In this document: in pieces, positions 12,239-21,632 of the stretch | Numbering within the stretch: the first letter of the stretch is position 1 | Layout of the letters: every line of letters starts with the position of its first letter | Assembly (NCBI RefSeq): GCF_010730955.1 | Contig: NZ_AP022577.1 | Coordinates: 4,650,001 to 4,714,000 of the forward strand | Source of the DNA: Mycolicibacterium aubagnense | GTDB taxonomy: Bacteria; Actinomycetota; Actinomycetes; Mycobacteriales; Mycobacteriaceae | Direction: 5' to 3' | Length of the DNA: 64,000 nucleotides | The notes under the pieces: model-generated | The model's input: only the letters and a program-made list of their open reading frames with translations | Database searches by the model: none | What the model was told of the DNA's origin: nothing | Made by a program: the position numbers and the translations under genes

Positions 12239-12376
12239 GGCTAGCCGATACCCGCGGTTCTATCCCCGGCAGGTTTGGTTGCGCTGACCGGATAGGTGGA
12301 CATGCCGGGGCCCCACCACATCCGCCAACCCAGATTGCGTCGGCGGGCGTGCTCATCGGACCGATCCTGCTGCCGG

Positions 12377-12637
12377 TTATGAGGCCGCGGCCCGGGCCGG
12401 TCGCCATACATCTGCCAAGACCTCCAAGGGCATGCCGAGCGCGTCGCTGAGTCCGATGACGGTGCCGAACGCGGGAGAGGGTAGGCGGCCGGTTTCGATC
12501 TTGCGCAATGTCTCGGGGGAGATGCCCGCCGAACGGGCCACGTCTTCGAGGGTGCGGGCGCCCCGCGCGGTGCGCAGCGCCGCGCCGAGCCGGCGGCCTG
12601 CCGCGACCTGCTCGGGACTCAGCGGGGTGCGGACCAT
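12377..12637 (-). CDS. XRE-family helix-turn-helix regulator
   Basis: 86 residues: a single HTH_3 domain with TLEDVARSAGISPETLRKIE (residues about 33-52), the Cro/C1 pattern, followed by a short helix with GLSDALGMPLEVLADVW. Starts at ATG 12637; the frame stays open upstream into the divergent gene but that is shadow. It diverges from a methionine aminopeptidase gene and two near-identical palindromes lie between them, so it most likely represses both genes. In Mtb this chromosomal slot holds the relBE toxin-antitoxin genes. A TACGGT hexamer (12649 to 12644) would give a leaderless transcript. Confidence 0.88.
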   Translation of the reverse strand: MVRTPLSPEQVAAGRRLGAALRTARGARTLEDVARSAGISPETLRKIETGRLPSPAFGTVIGLSDALGMPLEVLADVWRPARAAAS

Positions 12638-12654
12638 GGGACCACCGTAGCGTC

Positions 12655-12668
12655 GGTATTCAAATACC
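12655..12668. promoter_or_regulatory. Operator 1 of the XRE-MetAP intergenic region
   Basis: GGTATTCAAATACC: arms GGTATT and AATACC around a CA centre. Its centre is 28 bases from that of operator 2, close to three helical turns if 10.5 bases per turn is used (31.5) or nearer 2.7 turns, so the two dimers would not lie on exactly the same face. It sits just upstream of the XRE promoter side. Confidence 0.7.
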
Positions 12669-12681
12669 GCTAGGCTTGCCC

Positions 12682-12697
12682 TGGTATTTAAATACCA
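12682..12697. promoter_or_regulatory. Operator 2 of the XRE-MetAP intergenic region
   Basis: A perfect 16-base palindrome, TGGTATTTAAATACCA, whose inner 14 bases differ from operator 1 only in the centre. It covers the predicted +1 of the MetAP gene, whose -10 would be TAGGCT at 12671-12676 between the two operators. AT-rich operators in a very GC-rich background make chance unlikely. Confidence 0.75.
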
Positions 12698-12713
12698 ATC
12701 CGGAGGGTGCTGC

Positions 12714-13475
12714 ATGATCGAACTGAAGACCGCCGCCGAGATCGACAAGATGCGGGTCACAGGCGGCTTCGTGGCCGAAGTGCTGACCGAGCTGAGCGGT
12801 CTGGCCGCCATCGGGGTCAATCTCCTCGATCTGGAGCACCACGCGCGCGACCTGGTCAAACGCCGCGGCGCCCAGTCCTGCTACTGGGACTACGACCCGT
12901 CCTTCGGTACGGGGCCGTTCCGTAACGTCATCTGCCTGTCGGTGAATGATGCTGTGCTGCATGGTCTTCCGCACGATTACCGGCTATGTGATGGCGATGT
13001 GCTCACCATGGATTTCGCGGTATCCATCGACGGCTGGGTGGCCGATGCGGCCCGCACCGTGATCGTCGGCACGCCCACTGACGCCGACGTGCGGCTGGTT
13101 CGGGCCACCGAGGAGGCGCTGGCTGCCGGCACCACCGCGGCCCGGCCGGGTAACCGGCTCGGCGATATCTCGGCTGCCATCGGTGCCGTCGCCGCTGACC
13201 ACGGCTATTCGGTGAACGCCGAGTTCGGCGGGCACGGGCTCGGCCGGACCATGCACGAGGACCCACACGTGTCGAACGTCGGCAGACCCGGCCGGGGCCT
13301 GAAGCTGCGGGCGGGGATGACGCTGGCATTGGAGCCGTGGTGGGCCGCAGGCACCAACCGCATCCGCTACGACCGCGACGGTTGGACCATCCGATCGGCT
13401 GACGGCTCTCGGACGGCCCACACCGAGGACACCGTGGCGATCACCGAAGCGGGTCCGCTGGTGCTGACGCGTTGA
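12714..13475 (+). CDS. map: Type I methionine aminopeptidase
   Basis: 253 residues; removes the N-terminal Met from new proteins using two metal ions. All five metal ligands are seen: Asp100 (TMDFAV), Asp111 (ADAARTV), His174 (GGHGLGR), Glu207 (LALEPW) and Glu238 (HTEDTV), plus His83 (VLHGLP) and His181 (MHEDPH) of the active site. No N-terminal SH3-binding extension of the MapB kind. ATG with CGGAGGG seven bases upstream. It is controlled, probably, by the divergent XRE protein through operators at 12655 and 12682, which suggests a specialised paralogue rather than the constitutive housekeeping enzyme. Confidence 0.92.
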   Translation: MIELKTAAEIDKMRVTGGFVAEVLTELSGLAAIGVNLLDLEHHARDLVKRRGAQSCYWDYDPSFGTGPFRNVICLSVNDAVLHGLPHDYRLCDGDVLTMDFAVSIDGWVADAARTVIVGTPTDADVRLVRATEEALAAGTTAARPGNRLGDISAAIGAVAADHGYSVNAEFGGHGLGRTMHEDPHVSNVGRPGRGLKLRAGMTLALEPWWAAGTNRIRYDRDGWTIRSADGSRTAHTEDTVAITEAGPLVLTR

Positions 13476-13506
13476 CCTGGCGGCCCGGCCCGGGCCCGCA
13501 CCCTCA

Positions 13507-13560
13507 GAACGGCGAAATGGTCGCTGTCATCAGATGACAGCGACCACTTCATTGCCGTTC
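13507..13560. terminator. Bidirectional terminator hairpin between map and kgd
   Basis: TGGTCGCTGTCAT (13518-13530) and its exact complement ATGACAGCGACCA (13534-13546) form a 13-bp stem with a CAG loop, nested in outer arms GAACGGC (13507-13513) and GCCGTTC (13554-13560). It sits in the 92-base gap between convergent genes. No U tract, which is usual for mycobacterial terminators. Confidence 0.8.
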
Positions 13561-13567
13561 TCGAGGA

Positions 13568-16500
13568 CTAGGCAAAGGCCTCGTCGATGATGGCCTGCTG
13601 CTCGATGGCGTGCACCTTCGAGCTACCCGACGACGGTGCGCTCATGGCCCGGCGCGAGATGCGCTTGATGCCGGCCAGGCGGTCCGGCAGCAGTTCCGGC
13701 AGGCTCAGGCCGAACGTCGGCCAGGCACCCTGGTTCGCCGGTTCTTCCTGCACCCAGAAGTACTGCTGCACGTTCGGGTATTGCGCCAGCGTCGCCTCGA
13801 GCCGGCGCTTGGGCAGTGGGTACAGCTGCTCGATGCGGACGATCGCGATGTCCTCGCGGTTGCCCTTGGCCTTGCGGGCCACCAGGTCGTAGTACAGCTT
13901 GCCGCTGCACAGCAACACCCGGGTGACCTTCGACCGGTCGCCGATGCCGTCCTCATAGGTGGGCTCTTCGAGCACCGAGCGGAACTTGATCTCGGTGAAG
14001 TCCTTGACGTCGCTGACCGCCGCCTTGTTGCGCAGCATGGACTTCGGGGTGAAGACGATCAGCGGGCGGTGGATGCCGTCGAGGCCGTGCCTGCGCAGCA
14101 GGTGGAAGTAGTTGGCCGGGGTGGACGGCTGCGCCACGGTCATCGAGCCCTCGGCGCACACCTGCAGGAACCGCTCGATGCGGCCCGAGGTGTGGTCCGG
14201 ACCCTGGCCCTCGTGACCGTGCGGCAGCAGCAGCACGACGTCGGAGAGCTGGCCCCACTTGGCCTCGCCGGAGCTGATGAACTCGTCGATGATCGACTGC
14301 GCGCCGTTGACGAAGTCACCGAACTGGGCTTCCCACAGCACCATGGCGTCGGGGTTGCCCACCGAGTAGCCGTACTCGAAACCGACGGCCGCATACTCGG
14401 ACAGTGCCGAGTTGTAGACCAGCAGTTTGCCGCCGGTCGGGGTGCCGTCGGTGTTGGTCGCCAGCAGCTGCAGCGGAGTGAACTCCTCGCCGGTCTTGCG
14501 ATCGATGAGGACCGCGTGCCGTTGCGTGAAGGTGCCGCGCTGGGTGTCCTGGCCGGACAGCCGGATCAGCCGGCCCTCGGCGATCATCGAGCCCAGTGCG
14601 AGCAACTCGCCGAACGCCCAGTCGATCTTGCCTTCGTAGGCCATCTCGCGGCGCTTCTCCAGCACCGGCTTGACGCGCGGGTGCACGGTGAAGCCCTCGG
14701 GTACCGCCAGGTGGGCGTCGCCGATGCGGGCCAGCAGCGACTTGTCCACCGCGGTCAGCAGCCGCTGCGGGATGGTCTGGTCGGACTCGACCGATTCGCT
14801 CGGCTCGATCTCGTGCTTCTCCAGGTCACGGACCTCGTTGAAGACGCGCTCCAGCTGACCCTGGTAGTCGCGCAGTGCGTCCTCGGCCTCTTTCATGGAG
14901 ATGTCACCACGGCCGATGAGGGCTTCGGTGTAGGTCTTGCGGACGCCGCGCTTGGTGTCGATGACGTCGTACATGTACGGCTGCGTCATCGACGGGTCGT
15001 CGCCTTCGTTGTGACCGCGGCGGCGGTAGCACAGCATGTCGATGACGACGTCCTTCTTGAACGCCTCACGGAAGTCGACGGCCAGGCGGGCCACCCAGTT
15101 GCAGGCCTCGGGGTCGTCGCCGTTGACGTGGAAGATCGGGGCGCCGATCATCTTGGCCACGTCGGTGCAGTACTCGCTGGAGCGCGAATCCGTTGGGGCC
15201 GTGGTGAATCCGATCTGGTTGTTCACCACGATGTGGATGGTGCCGCCGGTGCGGTAGCCCTTCAGCAGCGCCAGGTTCAGCGTCTCGGCCACCACGCCCT
15301 GGCCGGCGAACGCGGCGTCGCCGTGCAGCATCATCGGCATGATCGAGAAGCGGCCGTGTTCGTCGCTGTCGCTGTGCTCGACCGCCAGCAGGTCCTGTTT
15401 GGCGCGGACCAGACCCTCCAGTACCGGGTCGACGGCCTCGAGGTGGCTGGGGTTGGCCACCAGCGACACGTCGATCTCGTTGTCGCCGAACATCTGCAGG
15501 TAGTGGCCGGTGGCACCGAGGTGGTACTTCACGTCGCCGGAGCCGTGCGCCAGGGACGGGTTCAGGTTGCCCTCGAACTCGCTGAAGATCTTCGCGTACG
15601 GCTTGCCGACGATGTTGGCCAGGACGTTGAGGCGGCCGCGGTGCGGCATGCCGATGACCACTTCGTCGAGTCCATGCTCGGCGGCCTGGTCGATGGCAGC
15701 GTCCATCATCGGGATGACGGTCTCCGCGCCTTCCAGTGAGAAGCGCTTCTGCCCAACGTATTTGGTGTGCAGGAAGGTTTCGAAGGCCTCGGCGGCGTTG
15801 AGCTTGGACAGGATGTACTTCTGCTCGCCGACCGTCGGCTTGTCGTGTTTGACCTCGACGCGCTCCTGCAGCCACTTCTGCTGCTCGGGTTCGAGGATGT
15901 GGGTGTACTCGACACCGACGTGGCGGCAGTAGGCATCACGGAGTACCGACAGCACGTCACGCAGCTTCATGAACTGCTTACCGGCGAAGCCGTCGACCTT
16001 GAACTCGCGGTCCAGGTCCCACAGCGTCAGGCCGTGAGTGTTGACGTCGAGGTCGGGGTGGCTGCGGAAGCGGGTCTTGTCCAGGCGCAGCGGGTCGATG
16101 TCGGCCATCAGGTGGCCGCGGTTGCGGTAGGCCGCGATCAGCTCGATGATGCGCGCGTTCTTGTGGGAGATCGAGTCCGGGTTGTCGATCCGCCAGCGCA
16201 CCGGCTCGTAGGGGATGCCGAGTTCGCGGAAGATCTCGTCGAAGAAGGCGTCGTCCAGCAGCAGGTGGTGAACGGTGCGCAGGAAGTCGCCGGACTCGGC
16301 GCCCTGGATGATGCGGTGGTCATAGGTCGAGGTCAGCGTGATGAGCTTGCCGATGCCGAGATCGGCGATGCGCTCTTCGCTGGCGCCCTGGAACTCGGCC
16401 GGGTACTCCATGGCGCCCGCACCGATGATCGCGCCCTGGCCGCGCATCAGGCGCGGTACCGAGTGCACCGTGCCGATGGTGCCCGGGTTGGTGAGCGAGA

Positions 16501-17275
16501 TGGTGACGCCGCTGAAGTCCTCGGCCGTCAGCTTGCCGTCACGCGCACGCCGGACGATGTCCTCATAGGCGGCGATGAACTGGCCGAATTGCATTGTCTC
16601 GCAACGCTTGATGGCCGCGACGACGAGCTGGCGCGAGCCGTCTTTGTTCTGCAGGTCGATGGCCAGGCCGAGGTTGGTATGAGCCGGGGTGACCGCTGTC
16701 GGCTTGCCGTCCACCTCGGCGAAGTACCGGTTCATGTTCGGGAACTGCTTGACCGCCTGGACGATCGCGTAGCCGAGCAGGTGGGTGAAGCTGATCTTGC
16801 CGCCGCGGGTGCGCTTGAGGTGGTTGTTGATGACGATGCGGTTGTCGATCATCAGCTTCGCGGGGATGGCGCGCACGCTTGTGGCGGTCGGCACATCGAG
16901 CGACGCGTTCATGTTCTTGACGACGGCGGCCGCGGCACCGCGCAGTACCTGCGTCTCGGAGTCTTCGGCGGGCGCCGTTCCCACCGCGGAGGGCTTGGCC
17001 GGCGCGGCCTTAGCGGGCGCGGCGGGGGCCGGAGCAGCAGGGGCTGCGGCGGGAGTCGGAGCGGGCGCGGCGGGGGCCGGAGCAGCAGGGGCTGCGGCGG
17101 GAGCCGGGGCCGCCACGGCGACGGAATCCGTTGTGTCCGTGCTGGATTCTGGGTTGTAGTCAACCAGGAAGTCGTGCCAGCTATGGTCCACCGAGGACGG
17201 GTCCTCACGGAATTTGCGATACATCTCTTCGACCAGCCACTCGTTCTGACCGAATGGTGAAGGTGATGTGCTCAC
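13568..17275 (-). CDS. kgd: Multifunctional 2-oxoglutarate decarboxylase/dehydrogenase E1-E2 component Kgd
   Basis: 1235 residues, as expected for mycobacterial Kgd. Order: N-terminal helix [18 protein letters not shown], an Ala-Pro linker (about 45-105), a SucB-like acyltransferase domain with [11 protein letters not shown], then the ThDP-dependent E1o part with [29 protein letters not shown] and NNQIGFTT. Decarboxylates 2-oxoglutarate in the TCA cycle and can also form 2-hydroxy-3-oxoadipate. In mycobacteria it is inhibited by the FHA protein GarA. The GTG at 17275 begins [13 protein letters not shown], the conserved N-terminus; an open frame reaches 149 codons further but is non-coding in character. 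Confidence 0.96.
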   Translation of the reverse strand: MSTSPSPFGQNEWLVEEMYRKFREDPSSVDHSWHDFLVDYNPESSTDTTDSVAVAAPAPAAAPAAPAPAAPAPTPAAAPAAPAPAAPAKAAPAKPSAVGTAPAEDSETQVLRGAAAAVVKNMNASLDVPTATSVRAIPAKLMIDNRIVINNHLKRTRGGKISFTHLLGYAIVQAVKQFPNMNRYFAEVDGKPTAVTPAHTNLGLAIDLQNKDGSRQLVVAAIKRCETMQFGQFIAAYEDIVRRARDGKLTAEDFSGVTISLTNPGTIGTVHSVPRLMRGQGAIIGAGAMEYPAEFQGASEERIADLGIGKLITLTSTYDHRIIQGAESGDFLRTVHHLLLDDAFFDEIFRELGIPYEPVRWRIDNPDSISHKNARIIELIAAYRNRGHLMADIDPLRLDKTRFRSHPDLDVNTHGLTLWDLDREFKVDGFAGKQFMKLRDVLSVLRDAYCRHVGVEYTHILEPEQQKWLQERVEVKHDKPTVGEQKYILSKLNAAEAFETFLHTKYVGQKRFSLEGAETVIPMMDAAIDQAAEHGLDEVVIGMPHRGRLNVLANIVGKPYAKIFSEFEGNLNPSLAHGSGDVKYHLGATGHYLQMFGDNEIDVSLVANPSHLEAVDPVLEGLVRAKQDLLAVEHSDSDEHGRFSIMPMMLHGDAAFAGQGVVAETLNLALLKGYRTGGTIHIVVNNQIGFTTAPTDSRSSEYCTDVAKMIGAPIFHVNGDDPEACNWVARLAVDFREAFKKDVVIDMLCYRRRGHNEGDDPSMTQPYMYDVIDTKRGVRKTYTEALIGRGDISMKEAEDALRDYQGQLERVFNEVRDLEKHEIEPSESVESDQTIPQRLLTAVDKSLLARIGDAHLAVPEGFTVHPRVKPVLEKRREMAYEGKIDWAFGELLALGSMIAEGRLIRLSGQDTQRGTFTQRHAVLIDRKTGEEFTPLQLLATNTDGTPTGGKLLVYNSALSEYAAVGFEYGYSVGNPDAMVLWEAQFGDFVNGAQSIIDEFISSGEAKWGQLSDVVLLLPHGHEGQGPDHTSGRIERFLQVCAEGSMTVAQPSTPANYFHLLRRHGLDGIHRPLIVFTPKSMLRNKAAVSDVKDFTEIKFRSVLEEPTYEDGIGDRSKVTRVLLCSGKLYYDLVARKAKGNREDIAIVRIEQLYPLPKRRLEATLAQYPNVQQYFWVQEEPANQGAWPTFGLSLPELLPDRLAGIKRISRRAMSAPSSGSSKVHAIEQQAIIDEAFA
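17013..17103. repeat. Two perfect 43-base repeats in the Kgd Ala-Pro linker
   Basis: Bases 17013-17055 recur exactly at 17061-17103 (period 48, 16 codons). They encode Ala-Pro repeats such as [15 protein letters not shown] in the flexible linker between the Kgd N-terminal helix and the acyltransferase domain. Length here probably varies between strains by slippage. Confidence 0.85.
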
Positions 17276-17451
17276 GGCCGCTATTCGCCTCGTTTCCTTC
17301 TGCCCGACGGGCGCCGGGCCCAAGCCCGGCGTACCCGCCATGTGTTGTGTTGGCGGTCGCCCGCCCCCGTGCCGCCTAAGGCTAACCCGTCGGCCGAATC
17401 CGTGGACGGCGGAAGCCCCACCAATTGGTGCATCAATCTGCGGACAGTTTG

Positions 17452-18204
17452 CTAACCCCGCGCCTCGGGCAGCACATGCAGCGTCTGGCGCCACCGTGCC
17501 GGGGGCGGCCCGAAGGCCGTGCGGGCGTTCTCGATGATCTTCTTGCTCATCAACCGGTTGCCGACACCGCCGATCACCGCGCCGATGCCGACGGGCAGCA
17601 GCTTGCCGACGGCGATGGCGCCGCGCTTGAGCGTGTACTTCTTCACGAAGAACTTCAGCAGCCGCGAATTCAGTTGCGAGACAGCCGGCAACGGTACCGT
17701 CGCGGCGCCGTCGGCCAGCCACGCGCCACTGGTGCGGCCGGTGCCGAGCAGATCTCCGATGGCGTGCTTGCCCTCGTCGCCGACGAGCACCGCCAGGACC
17801 AGGGCGCGCCGACGCTCCCGCTGACCGACCGGGATGCCGTGCACCTCGGCCACCGCGAGGGCGAACACCGCGGTCGCTTCGAGGAACACCACGGTCTCGC
17901 CGGCCACCGCCGACATCGCGACGATGGTGCCGATGCCGGGGAAGGCCGCGGCCGATCCGACTGCGGCGCCGCTGGCCATGGTCGCGGCGAGGTAGTACTT
18001 CTCGAGCTTGGTGATGATCTCGGCGGGGGTGGCACCGGGGTTGTGCTCACGCAACCGGTTGACGTAGGCGGCCACCGCCGGCGCCTGCACCCGGGCACCG
18101 CCCTCGAGGATGTGCGAGAGTGCCTTGGCGGCAGCGCCAGGGTTCTCGGCGTGGGCGTCATGCTTCACGGGCAACTGCCCCTTCATGCTGGAGCGAGCAC
18201 TCAT
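17452..18204 (-). CDS. Conserved membrane protein, Rv1249c-like
   Basis: 250 residues. Two hydrophobic stretches are visible: [24 protein letters not shown] with the following segment (about residues 73-120) and the C-terminal [20 protein letters not shown] (about 200-220). The order next to kgd matches Mtb Rv1249c. Starts ATG 18204 with GGAGAGG seven bases upstream; a TAGCCT -10 (complement of 18241-18246) lies 30 bases before. The region 17276-17451 between it and kgd holds nothing clear beyond the kgd leader. EcsC-like proteins share such a layout, but I do not assign function. Confidence 0.8.
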   Translation of the reverse strand: MSARSSMKGQLPVKHDAHAENPGAAAKALSHILEGGARVQAPAVAAYVNRLREHNPGATPAEIITKLEKYYLAATMASGAAVGSAAAFPGIGTIVAMSAVAGETVVFLEATAVFALAVAEVHGIPVGQRERRRALVLAVLVGDEGKHAIGDLLGTGRTSGAWLADGAATVPLPAVSQLNSRLLKFFVKKYTLKRGAIAVGKLLPVGIGAVIGGVGNRLMSKKIIENARTAFGPPPARWRQTLHVLPEARG

Positions 18205-18392
18205 CGGCCGGCCTCTCCATCTCCGTACTCTCAGGAATTCAGGCTAACGCGTGGTCAACGATCGGCGTGGCATCTAAGTGCCCACACCGGCTGAGCTGGT
18301 AATGCGGATCACTCCCGCCGAACCGTCCGGGCCAGTTGCCTGCGCCCCGTTTGCCGGGAAGAAAAAACCGGTATGCATTGCTAACCATATTC

Positions 18393-19679
18393 ATGGCAGC
18401 ATCGCCCCTTGTGGATCTGACAGCGGTAGGCGACGCCGCCGATAGCGGCGCGCCCGCCGAGGCGCCGGAGGTACCCCGGACGCTGAGCCGGACCCGAATG
18501 ATCGTGGTGCTCGGACTGCTGGTCGCGCTCGGCCCGCTGACCATCGACATGTACCTTCCCGCGTTGCCCCGGATCGCTTCTGAGCTGGGGTTGTCGTCAT
18601 CGGTCGCGCAGCTGACGCTGACCGGAACACTTGGCGGACTGGCCCTCGGTCAGCTGATCGTCGGCCCGCTGTCGGACGCGCTGGGCCGCCGGCGGCCCTT
18701 GATCGCGGGCATCCTGCTGCACATGGCGGCCTCGGTGCTGTGCCTGTTCGCGCCGAACATCGAAGTGCTCGGCATCGCCCGTACATTGCAGGGCGTCGGG
18801 GCTGCTGCCGCCTCGGTCGTGGCCATTGCGGTGGTGAGTGACCTGTTCGAAGAGTCCGTCGCGGCCGTCGTGATGTCCCGCTTGATCCTGGTCCTGGGCG
18901 TGGCGCCGGTGTTGGCGCCCTCGCTGGGCGCCGCGGTGTTGTTGCGCGGGTCGTGGCACTGGGTGTTCGCCGCGCTCGCGGTATTGGGTGGCGCGATCCT
19001 GGCGGTGGCAGTGCTGGCGCTGCCCGAGACCCTCGCGGTCGCAGACCGGCGTCCGCTACAACTACGGGCCATCCTGCGCACGTTCGTCGAGGTGCTCAGC
19101 GACATCCGGTTCGTGGTGCTGGTGCTCGTCGGTGCCCTCGGCATGTCCGGCCTGTTCGCGTACATCGCGGGCGCCGCCTTCGTGCTGCAGGGCCGCTATG
19201 GCCTGGATCAACAGACATTTGCCCTGGTCTTCGCGGCCGGTGCGATCGCGCTCATCGGCGCCACCCAGTTCAACGTCGTGCTGCTGCGCCGGTTCGCCCC
19301 GCAGAAGATCGCGGTCGTGGCGCTGGTCGCTGCCTCGGTGTTCGGCCTGGGGTTCGTCGCGCTGACGGCCCTGCATGTCGGCGGACTGGCGGGCTTCCTG
19401 ATTCCGGTCTGGGCAATGCTCGCCGCGATGGGCCTGGTGATTCCGAACACACCCGCCGTCGCACTGGCCCGGCACCCCGATGCCGCCGGCACCGCGGCCG
19501 CCGCTCTGGGTGCCGCCCAGTTCGGGCTCGGCGCGGCGGTGGCACCACTCGTCGGCGTTCTCGGCAATGGTGAGTTGGCACTCGCGGGCGTGATGACGAC
19601 GGGTGTGGTGGTCGCGCTGCTGGCGTTGGTGGCCGTCGGTGACATGGGTTCGTCGGGACACGAGCGTCACCGGGCATAG
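18393..19679 (+). CDS. Bcr/CflA-family MFS drug efflux protein
   Basis: 428 residues with about 12 membrane helices. The first-helix motif LGPLTIDMYLPALPRIASEL and loop 2-3 motif GPLSDALGRRRPL are hallmarks of Bcr/CflA (DHA1) exporters of antibiotics by proton antiport. The ATG at 18393 was chosen because the helix-forming region follows a 35-residue polar lead; an upstream start 57 bases earlier is possible. It diverges from the Rv1249c-like gene over a 188-base gap that holds the promoters. No Mtb gene occupies this exact slot. Substrate unknown. Confidence 0.88.
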   Translation: MAASPLVDLTAVGDAADSGAPAEAPEVPRTLSRTRMIVVLGLLVALGPLTIDMYLPALPRIASELGLSSSVAQLTLTGTLGGLALGQLIVGPLSDALGRRRPLIAGILLHMAASVLCLFAPNIEVLGIARTLQGVGAAAASVVAIAVVSDLFEESVAAVVMSRLILVLGVAPVLAPSLGAAVLLRGSWHWVFAALAVLGGAILAVAVLALPETLAVADRRPLQLRAILRTFVEVLSDIRFVVLVLVGALGMSGLFAYIAGAAFVLQGRYGLDQQTFALVFAAGAIALIGATQFNVVLLRRFAPQKIAVVALVAASVFGLGFVALTALHVGGLAGFLIPVWAMLAAMGLVIPNTPAVALARHPDAAGTAAAALGAAQFGLGAAVAPLVGVLGNGELALAGVMTTGVVVALLALVAVGDMGSSGHERHRA

Positions 19680-19828
19680 CCCCTTGGGTCACTTGGCGGC
19701 ACGGCCGAGCTGGTGACTTGTTCGGATTCGCGACTGTCCGTAGCGTCGAAGCCGAGACCGGCACACCCGCCGGCCCCCAGACTTGATACCCACTGCATGC
19801 ACACGTTGATTTCCGCCGGAGCCCGCCG

Positions 19829-21550
19829 GTGAGTACTGCGCAAGTCAGTCGACCCTGGCGCGCCCTCTGGGCCATGATGTTCGGCTTCTTCATGATCCTG
19901 GTCGACTCCACGATCGTCGCCGTCGCCAACGTCGTCATCATGCAGAAGCTCGGTACCGACTACGACGGCGTGATCTGGGTGACCAGCGCATACCTGCTGG
20001 CCTACGCGGTACCGCTGCTGGTCGCGGGCCGGCTCGGCGACCGCTTCGGCCCACGGAACCTGTACGTGGCCGGCCTTGCCGTATTCACGCTGGCATCTCT
20101 GTGGTGCGGCTTGTCCGGCAGTGTCGGGATGCTCATCGCCGCCCGCGTGGTGCAGGGCCTCGGCGCCGCACTGCTGACTCCCCAGACCTTGTCCACGATC
20201 ACCCGCATCTTCCCGCCCGATCGCCGGGGCGCGGCCATGAGCGTGTGGGGTGCCACTGCGGGAGTGGCGACGCTGGTCGGTCCGCTGGCCGGCGGCGTGC
20301 TGGTGGACCACCTCGGCTGGCAGTGGATCTTCTTCGTCAACGTCCCTATCGGCATCGTCGGCCTGGCCCTGGCCTGGGTGCTGGTCCCGGAGCTGCCCAC
20401 CGAACAGCATCGGTTCGACTGGCTCGGCGTGGTGCTGTCGGGCGTCGGCATGTTCGGCATCGTGTTCGGCCTGCAGGAGGGCCAGACTCACGACTGGGCG
20501 TGGTGGATCTGGCTGGTGATCCTCGCCGGAGTGGGCTTCATGGCCGCCTTCGTGTACTGGCAGTCGGTCAACCCCGATGAGCCGCTGATCCCGTTGACGG
20601 TGTTCCACGACAACGACTTCTGCCTGTCCAACGTGGCCGTGGCCACCATCGGCTTCTGTGTCACCGCAATGATCCTTCCGGTGATGTTCCACGCCCAGGC
20701 GGTTCTCGGTCTGAGTGCGACCGAGTCAGCTCTGCTCACTGCGCCGATGGCGGTGGTGTCCGGGATGCTGGCGCCGCTCGTGGGCCGGCTGATCGATCAG
20801 TACCCGCCGCAACCCATCGTCGGGTCGGGCTTCTCTGCGCTGGCGATCGGGCTGACCTGGCTGTCGTTCGGGCTGACCCCGACCACGCCGCTCTGGCAGC
20901 TGGTGCTGCCGTTCATTGTCATGGGCATCGGCATGGCGTTCATCTGGTCGCCGTTGGCGGCGACCGCCACCCGCAACCTGCCGCCGCGGCTGGCCGGCGC
21001 CGGGTCCGGCGTCTACAACGCGACGCGGCAGGTCGGTTCGGTGCTGGGCAGCGCGGGCATGGCCGCCTACATGACGTCGCGGATCAGCGCCGAGATGCCG
21101 ACCGGCGGCCGGCCGCCCACCGGTGCGGACGCGTCCGTGACCCTGCCGCCGTTCCTGCGCGAGCCGTTCGCGACCGCGATGTCGCAGTCGCTGCTACTGC
21201 CGGCGTTCGTCGCGTTGTTCGGTGTCGTCGCCGCCCTGTTCCTGCGGGGCCAGGCGACGGCCGCGCCGCTGGTTCGGCCGCGCGGTTCGGTTCCGGAGTC
21301 GCCCGAGCCCAACTACTTTCCCGATGACGACGACTACGTCGAGTACACCGTCGACCGCGCCGCATTCGATGCCGTGGATGAGGCCGAGTCCGAATCCTGG
21401 GACTGGTACGACGAGCGCGACGAATCCGACGAGCCGTTCACCTCACCGATTCCGGTGCACATCGAGCCGGCGCCGCCGCAACCCGGCCGGCACTACCGGG
21501 AAGACGACGAGGCCACCGATCCGGGTGTCTACGGCCTGCGCTCGATGTGA
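19829..21550 (+). CDS. DHA2-type MFS exporter (Rv1250-like, 14 helices)
   Basis: 573 residues. Motifs: [16 protein letters not shown] in helix 1, [12 protein letters not shown] in loop 2-3 and the antiporter motif [22 protein letters not shown]; 14 helices as in EmrB/QacA exporters. The last 100 residues are a long acidic cytoplasmic tail ([23 protein letters not shown]) uncommon in the family. Position matches Mtb Rv1250, a predicted drug transporter. GTG start at 19829; the 149-base gap upstream has no visible operator. Same strand as the Bcr-type exporter, possibly cotranscribed. Confidence 0.92.
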   Translation: MSTAQVSRPWRALWAMMFGFFMILVDSTIVAVANVVIMQKLGTDYDGVIWVTSAYLLAYAVPLLVAGRLGDRFGPRNLYVAGLAVFTLASLWCGLSGSVGMLIAARVVQGLGAALLTPQTLSTITRIFPPDRRGAAMSVWGATAGVATLVGPLAGGVLVDHLGWQWIFFVNVPIGIVGLALAWVLVPELPTEQHRFDWLGVVLSGVGMFGIVFGLQEGQTHDWAWWIWLVILAGVGFMAAFVYWQSVNPDEPLIPLTVFHDNDFCLSNVAVATIGFCVTAMILPVMFHAQAVLGLSATESALLTAPMAVVSGMLAPLVGRLIDQYPPQPIVGSGFSALAIGLTWLSFGLTPTTPLWQLVLPFIVMGIGMAFIWSPLAATATRNLPPRLAGAGSGVYNATRQVGSVLGSAGMAAYMTSRISAEMPTGGRPPTGADASVTLPPFLREPFATAMSQSLLLPAFVALFGVVAALFLRGQATAAPLVRPRGSVPESPEPNYFPDDDDYVEYTVDRAAFDAVDEAESESWDWYDERDESDEPFTSPIPVHIEPAPPQPGRHYREDDEATDPGVYGLRSM

Positions 21551-21632
21551 GTCAGTAGACGCGGCTGCCCTGCGCGGACAGCACGAAACCGTGCGGCTTC
21601 CGGTCCTGGCCCCACGCTTCGCCGGGATGGGA

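Noticed and set aside
13610..17260. Long plus-strand open frames opposite kgd
   Set aside because: Composition is shadow-like and the minus strand encodes an unmistakable Kgd.
17376..17395. Possible IdeR box upstream of kgd (CCTAAGGCTAACCC region)
   Set aside because: Only about 10 of 19 positions match and the outer TTAGG/CCTAA arms are broken; TAGGCT/TAGCCT alone is a common -10.
21551..21632. Terminator between the MFS gene and the FAD oxidase
   Set aside because: Only a 5-bp GCACG/CGTGC stem with AAAC loop is visible, too weak to call.
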